From Desulfovibrionaceae bacterium (GTDB lineage: Bacteria > Pseudomonadota > Gammaproteobacteria > Burkholderiales > Burkholderiaceae_C): 15,614 bases of DNA. A program made the position numbers and the translations under genes. The stretch spans positions 1-15,614 of the forward strand of contig WRJY01000319.1 of NCBI GenBank assembly GCA_009778355.1, in the 5' to 3' direction. Positions 7,501-13,236 of this stretch are shown piece by piece. A model generated the notes under the pieces. It saw only the letters and a program-made list of their open reading frames with translations. It searched no databases and had not been told where the DNA came from. Positions within the stretch are counted from its first letter, which is position 1; every line of letters begins with the position of its first letter.

Positions 7501-8673
7501 TCAGGGGGCGTCAGCGGCGGGGGCCGTCCCGGCAAGGCGCACCAGGGTGCCTTCGCGCAGCGCGCCGGTGCTCCCGCGCAGCACCCGCGCGCCGTCGGCG
7601 ACGCCCTGCACCGCCACCCACGGCTCGCCATCGGCCAAGCCGCGCGCGCCCATTTGCACCGCGCGGTGGACGATGCGCCCGTCCTCGGCCACTTGCACAT
7701 AGGGCAGGGGCTTGTCGGTGCGCACGGCTGACAGCGGCACCGCCAGCGCGACCTCTTGCCCGGTGGCCAACTGGCCGCGCGCGAACAGGCCCTGGCGCAA
7801 GCCGGGCTGCGCGGCCACGCTCAAATAGACCAGCACGCTGCGGCTGCCCGCCTGCGCGCTGGGGTTGATGCGCGCCACCGTGGCCGCTACCGGCTGCGCC
7901 ACGCCTTCGATGGTGAGCAGGGCCTGCTGGCCGGCGCGCACCGCGACCGAATCGGCGGGACTCAGCGCGGCCTCCAGCTCCAGCCGGCTCAAGTCCACGA
8001 TCTCGACGATGCGCGCGTCCTGCGCCACGCGCTCGCCCGTCTGCGCCAGCCGCTGCGACACCTGGCCGCCGATGGGCGCGCGCAGCACCGTGTCGGCCAG
8101 CGATTTGCGCACCACCTCGGCGCCGGCCAGGGCGGCGCGGTAATTGGCCTCGGCGGTGTTCAGGCTGGCCAGCGAATTGTCCAGCGCGGTCTTGGAGATG
8201 AAGCCCTGATCGACCAGCGCGGCGTTGTTGTCGTACTGGCGCCGGGCGATGTCCACCTGCGCCTTGGCGGCGTCGGCCTGCAACTGGGCCTGGCGCAGGC
8301 GGTCGGCGTATTCGGTGGGCTCGATGCGGGCGATGACCTGACCGGCTTGCACGGTGTCACCCTCGCGCAGCGCAAGGCCCTGCAATTCGCCCGGCACGCG
8401 CGCCTTGACCAGCGCCGAATCGACGGCCTTGAGGGCGCCGGTAATGGGCAGCCCGGCGCCAAGTTCGCGCACCTGGGCGGTTGCCAGGTCGGCGGCGGTC
8501 AAATCGATCACCGGCGCCCTGGCCGCTGCCGCCTGCGCCTGCCTGGCCGCTTCGCGCGCGCTGTAAGCGCGCCAGCCCAGCAGCGCGATCACGGCCAGCG
8601 CCAGCAGCGCCAGCGCGATCTTCAGCGCCCGGCGCGAAGGGGCTGGGTCGGCGGCATCGAAGGGGGCGTTCAT
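7501..8673 (-). CDS. RND efflux membrane fusion protein (periplasmic adaptor)
   Basis: Periplasmic adaptor of 390 residues (HlyD/RND_mfp type) that links the RND permease to an outer-membrane channel. A single N-terminal membrane anchor lies at about 18-35, with no lipobox cysteine. The split lipoyl domain is formed by SALVKARVPGELQGLALREGDTV region (about 86-108) and VLRAPIGGQVSQRLAQTGERV region (about 196-216). The alpha-helical hairpin lies between them (about 120-194), followed by beta-barrel and membrane-proximal parts. It is the first gene of the efflux operon; the permease follows after a 3-base gap. No strong Shine-Dalgarno precedes ATG 8673. No regulator gene adjoins it, so control must come from elsewhere in the genome or from sites in the 8674-8971 region. 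Confidence 0.93.
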   Translation of the reverse strand: MNAPFDAADPAPSRRALKIALALLALAVIALLGWRAYSAREAARQAQAAAARAPVIDLTAADLATAQVRELGAGLPITGALKAVDSALVKARVPGELQGLALREGDTVQAGQVIARIEPTEYADRLRQAQLQADAAKAQVDIARRQYDNNAALVDQGFISKTALDNSLASLNTAEANYRAALAGAEVVRKSLADTVLRAPIGGQVSQRLAQTGERVAQDARIVEIVDLSRLELEAALSPADSVAVRAGQQALLTIEGVAQPVAATVARINPSAQAGSRSVLVYLSVAAQPGLRQGLFARGQLATGQEVALAVPLSAVRTDKPLPYVQVAEDGRIVHRAVQMGARGLADGEPWVAVQGVADGARVLRGSTGALREGTLVRLAGTAPAADAP

Positions 8674-8746
8674 GCCGCTGGCGCCCGGCAGCGTGGCCGC
8701 GCGCGGTCAGAAAAAATTGCCAAGGTACGCAAAACCGAGAAACTGG

Positions 8747-8776
8747 AAAAAAACAACCTGCCGGCAGGCGCGCCGG
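8747..8776 (-). terminator. Possible intrinsic terminator (minus strand)
   Basis: Read on the minus strand, CCGGC-GCGCCT-GCCGG (8776-8761) forms a short GC hairpin. It is followed by CAGG and then TTGTTTTTTT (down to about 8747). The sequence also contains the perfect palindrome CCTGCCGGCAGG (8757-8768). It lies about 200 bases downstream of the acyl-CoA dehydrogenase stop and 74 bases upstream of the membrane fusion protein start, so it could separate these two minus-strand units. Confidence 0.45.
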
Positions 8777-8847
8777 AAACCCGTGCAGCGCGATGCCGAG
8801 CCAAAGGCAGCTCAGACCAAGGGCCGAGGATCCGGCATCCGCGCAGG

Positions 8848-8862
8848 CCCGTACTGTACGGG
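8848..8862. promoter_or_regulatory. Perfect palindrome CCCGTACTGTACGGG, possible operator
   Basis: Two 7-base arms (CCCGTAC/GTACGGG) are centred on a single T. It is nested with a second inverted repeat, AGGCCCG (8845-8851) and CGGGCCT (8873-8879). A one-base centre favours a dimeric DNA-binding protein over an RNA hairpin. It lies about 175 bases upstream of the efflux operon start and 110 bases after the acyl-CoA dehydrogenase gene. The regulator is unknown. Confidence 0.45.
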
Positions 8863-8971
8863 TTTCCGCGAGCGGGCCTCGAGCGTCCATCGGCACAGGC
8901 GGCACCCGGACGGCTCGCGGATTTGCCGGGCTGCTGCGCGGATGGCGCATGGGCCCTGGGGCGACCGGGGT

Positions 8972-10183
8972 TCAGGCGGCGTTTTTTGCCAGGCCGATGC
9001 CGTTGCGCAGGATGTCGCGCGCGATGATCATCTTCTGCACTTCGGTTGCGCCTTCGTAGATGCGCAGCGCGCGGATTTCGCGGTAGAGGCGTTCCGTCAC
9101 GCCGCCCACCTGCACGCCACGCCCGCCGAAGAGCTGCACGGCGGTGTCGATCACGATCTGGGCGTTCTCGGTCGCGGTCATCTTGGCCATGGCAGCTTCG
9201 CGCGTGGCGCTCGACTGCTGCACGTCGCGGCGCCATGCGGCGCGGTAGGTCAGCAGCGCGGCGGCGTCGATCAGCGCGGCCATTTCGCCCAGGCGCGTCT
9301 GTGTGAGCTGCATGTCGCCGAGGGCCATGCCGAACAAACGGCGTGAGCGCGCATGGGCCGTTACCTCGTCGAAGGCGCGGCGGGCGAAGCCCAGTGCGGC
9401 GCCGGCCACCGAAGCGCGGTAAATGTCCAGCGTGCGCATCGCCAGCTTGAAGCCTTCGCCCGGCGCGCCCAGCAACCGGCTGGACGGGATGCGCATACCG
9501 TCGAAGCGCAGCGTGGCCAGCGGATGGGGCGCCATCACGTCGATACGCTCGGCGATGGAAAAACCAGGGTCGTCTGGATGGACCACGAAGGCGCTGATGC
9601 CGTGCGTGCCCGGCGCGTCGCTACTGCGCGCGAAGACCACATAAAGATCAGCGATGCCGCCATTGGAAATCCACGTTTTTTCGCCATCGATCACATAGTG
9701 CGCGCCTTCTTGCCGCGCCGTGGTGGACATGCCGGCCACGTCGGAGCCGGCGCCCTTCTCGGACAGCGCAAAAGCCGGAATCAGTTCGCCGCGCATGACT
9801 TTGGGCAGCACCGCGCTCTTGAGCGCCTCCGGGCCCGCGAGCGCGATGGGGCCGCTGCCCAGCCCTTGCATGGCCAGCGAGAAGTCGGCCAGGCCGTTGT
9901 GATAGGCCAGCGATTCGCGCGCCAGCACCAGCCGGCGCGACTCGATGACCGGGGTAAAGCCCCCGAATTGGCCCGGCACACAGGCACGCAGGAGGCCGCT
10001 GCGCCCCAGCGCCAGCACCAGCCGGCGGCAGGAGTCGTCCACGTTGGAATGATCCACGCCGTCGAGCGCGCCTGAGCCGGCGAACGCATCGACGCTTTGC
10101 AGGAATTCACGATGGCTGGCGTCGAAGAACGGCCAGTCGAGATAGTCGCGCTGGTGCAATGGCGTGAAGGTATGTTGGCGCAT
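8972..10183 (-). CDS. Acyl-CoA dehydrogenase
   Basis: FAD-dependent acyl-CoA dehydrogenase of 403 residues, which would introduce an alpha-beta double bond into an acyl-CoA. All three domains are present. The flavin-binding signature ALSEKGAGSD is at 139-148 and GEKTWISNGG at 167-176. The C-terminal helical domain holds the RLFGMALGDMQ region (282-292), QLFGGRG (350-356) and IYEGATEVQ (375-383), where E377 corresponds to the catalytic base of medium-chain acyl-CoA dehydrogenase. The start is taken at ATG 10183 because residues before it (from TTG 10240) overlap the promoter and operator. It is divergent from the rightward CoA-transferase/Bug operon and probably serves the same pathway. The chain length and substrate cannot be fixed from sequence. 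Confidence 0.93.
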   Translation of the reverse strand: MRQHTFTPLHQRDYLDWPFFDASHREFLQSVDAFAGSGALDGVDHSNVDDSCRRLVLALGRSGLLRACVPGQFGGFTPVIESRRLVLARESLAYHNGLADFSLAMQGLGSGPIALAGPEALKSAVLPKVMRGELIPAFALSEKGAGSDVAGMSTTARQEGAHYVIDGEKTWISNGGIADLYVVFARSSDAPGTHGISAFVVHPDDPGFSIAERIDVMAPHPLATLRFDGMRIPSSRLLGAPGEGFKLAMRTLDIYRASVAGAALGFARRAFDEVTAHARSRRLFGMALGDMQLTQTRLGEMAALIDAAALLTYRAAWRRDVQQSSATREAAMAKMTATENAQIVIDTAVQLFGGRGVQVGGVTERLYREIRALRIYEGATEVQKMIIARDILRNGIGLAKNAA

Positions 10184-10213
10184 CGGATGAACTCGAAAAG
10201 TGACGCTTTGAAG

Positions 10214-10240
10214 CTTATAGCCTACCGAGTGGTATGTCAA
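10214..10240 (-). promoter_or_regulatory. Probable promoter of the acyl-CoA dehydrogenase gene
   Basis: On the minus strand there is a perfect -35 TTGACA (10240-10235), a 15-base spacer, then -10 TATAAG (10219-10214; 5 of 6 consensus). The spacer is shorter than the ideal 17. The predicted transcript would start about 25 bases before ATG 10183. The spacer contains the palindromic core of operator site A, which fits repression by promoter occlusion. Confidence 0.6.
10222..10237. promoter_or_regulatory. Putative TetR operator, site A
   Basis: CTACCGAGTGGTATGT, with the palindromic core TACC-GAGT-GGTA. It lies within the -35/-10 spacer of the dehydrogenase promoter and matches site B at 14 of 16 positions. 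A TetR-family regulator is encoded by the divergent operon, and such proteins commonly bind this kind of site. Confidence 0.6.
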
Positions 10241-10301
10241 CGCAGATTCTGTCGCCGAATTTTCAATAGAGCAGTCAGCACGCCATGTAAATGGTGATAA
10301 G

Positions 10302-10317
10302 CTACCGAGAAGTATGT
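10302..10317. promoter_or_regulatory. Putative TetR operator, site B
   Basis: CTACCGAGAAGTATGT, a direct copy of site A with a weaker palindrome (TACC-GAGA-AGTA), 80 bases away. It ends 31 bases before the ATG at 10349, so a protein bound here would cover the promoter or transcription start of the rightward operon and allow autoregulation. Confidence 0.55.
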
Positions 10318-10348
10318 TGCTTGATATGTGTCATCTCTTCAGGTGGTC

Positions 10349-12124
10349 ATGACTGTCATCTGGTCGCCCCCACTCACGGCGAGCGAGGCCCGGTGGCAAG
10401 GGCGCGCGCGCGCGCTGTCCGGGCAGTCCGGCGCCGAAGACTCCGCCGCCGGACTTGGCGGCAGCGGTCTGCTGCGCATGTTCATGCCCAGGCGGCAGTC
10501 GGGCCTGGCGGCATCGCTGCCGGCAATTCTTGGCGCGGTGGAGGCGATGGCCCCGGGTTTGCCCTGCATGTCGACGCTGCTGGCGAGCGCGCTGGGCGCC
10601 GCGATGGCGCTGCTGCGGCTGGGCAATGCGCGCCAGCGCAAGAGCTGGCTGGGTGAAGCGATCGAGCAGGGCTGCCTGCCATTGCTGTTGAAGGGCGGCG
10701 GCCAGCCGTTCTTCAGCGCCATTCCCGATGCCGGCGGCTGGGTGGTGCAAGGCCAGGGATTCACCGCCGCCGCGCCGCGGCCCGCGGACGCGATGGTTGT
10801 TTTCGCCGTGAGCGCGCACAGGCGGGGCGGACAGGCGTTGTCGGCGTTCCTGCTGCCGGGAGACACCGCCGGGATTTCCTTCGACGGCGCTGGCAGCGGC
10901 GGACCGCGGCAGCCGCTCACCCTCGACGTTCGGCTTTCGCATGATCTGCTGCTGGGCGCTGACGGATCGGCGCAGGCCGCTTTCGATGAAATCGAGGCGC
11001 TGTGCCGCATCGCCGCGGCGGCTCAGGCCACGGGCACGGCGCTCGCGGCATACGAGCAAGCCTGCCGGACGGTGCAGGGCGAGGCCGCGCCGGCCACGCC
11101 GGAGCCAACTGCGCTCGAACTGGCTTCGTGCGCGAGCGCGCTTTGCGCGGCGCGAATGATGCTCCATGAATCGGCGCGCGCCGCCGAGGCCGGAGAGAAC
11201 GCGGGCCTGCTCGGCGCGATGGCGATGCTTTCGGCCACCGAGTGCTGCGACCGCATGATCGCGGCAAGCCTGCGAATCGCGGGCGCCAGGCCATTGAACG
11301 ATTTCGCGCGGCTGCACCGGCTGCTGCATTCGCGTCAGATTCACCTCGCCACCGCCGGAACGGCGGACGCGCAGGCCGCGTTGCTGGCTGGCGCGATCGC
11401 GCCTTCGGCGAAAAGCAAACCAGGAGCTTCACGCACCATGTCACGCAATACAACCAACGCCCGCGGCGGCGGCGAGCCGCCTGACAGAGTGGTCGAAATC
11501 CTCGACGCCGCGGCCGATGCCTTTACCCAGCAAAGCTACGATGCAACGACGCTCGACTACATCGGCGACGTGATCGGCGTCACCAAAGGCAGCATCTACT
11601 ACCACTACCGCAGCAAGGCGGATCTGTTCGTCGCGGTGTACAGGCGCGCGATGGAGATGAACATCGACACCGTGACGCCAATTGCCGGGCAGACGGGCGT
11701 GCGCGCCATCGACCGCCTTTACCGCATGGTCCACGCGCACGCATTGCAGGTGATGAAGCACCTTTCCTACCAGCGCGTGGCGGTGCAGGGCCTCGAAGCG
11801 CACCTGATGGGCCGCGTAACCGAGGAGCAGCGCACCCGCCTCAATGAAGTGATCGCGCTGCGCGACCGTTATGAGCAACTGTTCCTGCGTGCATTGCAGC
11901 AGGCCATCGATGCGGGCGAGTTGCCGCAACAGAGCGCGCGCATGGCGGTCAAGCCGCTGTTTGGCGCGATCAACCACACAACCCTGTGGTACCAGCCGCG
12001 CCCTGGCGAGACGGCCGCCGACCGCGACCGCATCGCCAACTATCTGGCCGCTTTTGTGATTTCCGGCCTCCAGCTCACCTACCAGCCGCTGCCCGTGCAG
12101 GCGGCTGAAGACGCCATCCACTGA
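10349..12124 (+). CDS. Acyl-CoA dehydrogenase-like domain fused in frame to a TetR-family regulator
   Basis: One uninterrupted frame of 591 residues. Residues 1 to about 350 resemble an acyl-CoA dehydrogenase and align with the divergent neighbour: SGLLRMFMP against SGLLRACVP, GGWVVQGQGF against the GEKTW region, PADAMVVFA against IADLYVVFA, and RLHRLLHSRQ against RLYREIRALR. The key parts are gone, however. The ALSEKGAGSD flavin loop is replaced by LLKGGGQPFF, TWISN by GFTAA, and the catalytic IYEG by an ATAG-like stretch (about 334-337). This half is therefore probably non-catalytic. Residues 364-591 are a complete TetR regulator. Its HTH includes TLDYIGDVIGVTKGSIYYHY (about 401-420), followed by a ligand-binding helical domain. 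ATG 10349 has AGGTGG only 2 bases away; GTG 10328 is an alternative. It may be a real fusion or two coupled products (see the internal start). It heads the operon and probably autoregulates through sites A and B. Confidence 0.75.
   Translation: MTVIWSPPLTASEARWQGRARALSGQSGAEDSAAGLGGSGLLRMFMPRRQSGLAASLPAILGAVEAMAPGLPCMSTLLASALGAAMALLRLGNARQRKSWLGEAIEQGCLPLLLKGGGQPFFSAIPDAGGWVVQGQGFTAAAPRPADAMVVFAVSAHRRGGQALSAFLLPGDTAGISFDGAGSGGPRQPLTLDVRLSHDLLLGADGSAQAAFDEIEALCRIAAAAQATGTALAAYEQACRTVQGEAAPATPEPTALELASCASALCAARMMLHESARAAEAGENAGLLGAMAMLSATECCDRMIAASLRIAGARPLNDFARLHRLLHSRQIHLATAGTADAQAALLAGAIAPSAKSKPGASRTMSRNTTNARGGGEPPDRVVEILDAAADAFTQQSYDATTLDYIGDVIGVTKGSIYYHYRSKADLFVAVYRRAMEMNIDTVTPIAGQTGVRAIDRLYRMVHAHALQVMKHLSYQRVAVQGLEAHLMGRVTEEQRTRLNEVIALRDRYEQLFLRALQQAIDAGELPQQSARMAVKPLFGAINHTTLWYQPRPGETAADRDRIANYLAAFVISGLQLTYQPLPVQAAEDAIH
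11438..12124 (+). CDS. TetR-family regulator from an internal start (alternative to the fusion)
   Basis: ATG 11438 is preceded by AGGAG (11422-11426) at an 11-base spacing, which would allow a separate 228-residue TetR protein of normal size. Its N-terminal HTH is at about 20-60 (VVEILDAAADAF, then YIGDVIGVTKGSIYYHYRSK). TetR proteins normally have the HTH at the N-terminus, which favours this reading. The absence of any stop codon between the two domains favours the fusion. Both products could be made. A repressor role at sites A and B, released by a CoA ester or acid, is inferred from context. Confidence 0.55.
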   Translation: MSRNTTNARGGGEPPDRVVEILDAAADAFTQQSYDATTLDYIGDVIGVTKGSIYYHYRSKADLFVAVYRRAMEMNIDTVTPIAGQTGVRAIDRLYRMVHAHALQVMKHLSYQRVAVQGLEAHLMGRVTEEQRTRLNEVIALRDRYEQLFLRALQQAIDAGELPQQSARMAVKPLFGAINHTTLWYQPRPGETAADRDRIANYLAAFVISGLQLTYQPLPVQAAEDAIH

Positions 12125-12141
12125 CCGACGCGAGACAACGC

Positions 12142-13224
12142 ATGAAGACATCCACGCCCCCCTCTTCTTCCCCTGACGCCGCGCGCTGGTCCGCCGTCGC
12201 GGAGTGGTATCACGCCTTTTTTACCGGCCTGGTGATGACCCTCGTCACGCGGCGCGGCGCGCGCCAGGCATCCGAACTGGTGTTCAACATCTTTCGCCGC
12301 CAGCACCACGAGCGTTTCCTGCCTGGTCTCGAAAAGCTCGGCTTGCTGGGGCTGCCGCCGGCGGTGACTGCGGCGCGCTACCACTATCTGTCGAACGCGA
12401 TCGGCGGCGTGCATGTGGAGTACATGGAGGAAACGCCGGAAAAAGCCTGGGTGCGCTACGCGCCGCCGCGCTGGGCCTGGCACGGTACCGCGATCTGCGC
12501 GATTCCCGGCGAAGTCTCGCGCGCGGTACTGCGCGGCTGGCACGGGCATAACGGCGTTTCGCTCGGCACCAAGCGGCTGGGCTTTGTGTGCACCAAGCAG
12601 ACGATGGACGGGCAACCGGGCCTGGAAGGCTACTACCGCGAGTACGACCGCGACATCGAACCCGAGGAACGCTTGCGTTTCGCGCGCGGCGAAGAGGCGC
12701 CCGACTTCGATGCCGCCCGCGCCCCCGTTCTCCCCACTGCCGACTGGCCCCAGGAGCGGTTGCAAAAGGCGCGCCGCAACTACGCGATGGAGTACGCGCG
12801 CACCGCGATCCCGGAGCTGATCGCGCTGTTCGGCCCTTTCGACGCGGCCTACCTCGGCGGCATGACGGCCCGCCTGATCGGTATGCAGTTCTACGCCGAA
12901 ACAGCCCGTGCGATGGGCTTGCCCTGCCGTGGCGATGCCGATGATTTTGCCCGCTTCATGGTCGCGCTGGCACAGGCGCAGGGCGACCGCGCGCAATGGC
13001 AGGCCAGCCCGCAAGGCCCCGTCGTGCGGCAGACGAGCTGGAAACTCATGAGCGGGTTGCCCGCGCTCAGCGCCGCGGCTTTCGACATCTGGAACGACCT
13101 GCTCGACGGCGCGCTCTCGGCGCATAACCGCCGCCTGCGGCTCACGGTCGAGTCCCGGCTGGATCAGGGCGGCGGCGCTTTCGAATGGCGTATCGCGCCG
13201 CGTCCCGCGCAAACCACGTTCTGA
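12142..13224 (+). CDS. Conserved-looking protein of unknown function, 360 residues
   Basis: A soluble protein with no signal peptide or membrane segment. I do not recognise its family with confidence. Noticeable parts are an aromatic-rich core (WVRYAPPRWAWHGTAICAIP, about 103-122), a following HGHNGVSLGTKRLGFVCTKQ (about 134-153), and EGYYREYDRDIEP (162-174). The C-terminal helical part has RQTSWKLMSGLP (296-307) and FDIWNDLLDGALSAHNR (314-330). Cysteines are at about 119, 150 and 262. The frame begins 17 bases after the TetR stop and ends 12 bases before the CoA-transferase start, so it is tightly held in the operon. This suggests a role in the same pathway, as an enzyme or CoA-ester-binding accessory protein. 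No function is assigned. Confidence 0.85.
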   Translation: MKTSTPPSSSPDAARWSAVAEWYHAFFTGLVMTLVTRRGARQASELVFNIFRRQHHERFLPGLEKLGLLGLPPAVTAARYHYLSNAIGGVHVEYMEETPEKAWVRYAPPRWAWHGTAICAIPGEVSRAVLRGWHGHNGVSLGTKRLGFVCTKQTMDGQPGLEGYYREYDRDIEPEERLRFARGEEAPDFDAARAPVLPTADWPQERLQKARRNYAMEYARTAIPELIALFGPFDAAYLGGMTARLIGMQFYAETARAMGLPCRGDADDFARFMVALAQAQGDRAQWQASPQGPVVRQTSWKLMSGLPALSAAAFDIWNDLLDGALSAHNRRLRLTVESRLDQGGGAFEWRIAPRPAQTTF

Positions 13225-13236
13225 CCGGAGCCGGCC

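Larger units (their letters stand above)
8674..8971. other. Intergenic region between acyl-CoA dehydrogenase and efflux operon
   Basis: No gene is supported here; overlapping frames on both strands lack domain character. It contains the terminator-like element and the palindrome described separately. An A/T-rich patch (8708-8756) unlike the flanking DNA is the likeliest place for the efflux operon promoter, although I cannot pick a clean -35/-10 pair. Confidence 0.5.

Noticed and set aside
3574..7731. Very long open frame on the plus strand (1385 codons) opposite the efflux genes
   Set aside because: It is antisense to the RND permease and methyltransferase, both full-length with intact motifs. 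Its product is a compositionally biased H/Q/R/A/G-rich string typical of shadow frames in GC-rich coding DNA.
10184..10240. Upstream TTG start for the acyl-CoA dehydrogenase
   Set aside because: The extra 19 codons lie on the promoter elements and operator site A; ATG 10183 fits the family N-terminus.
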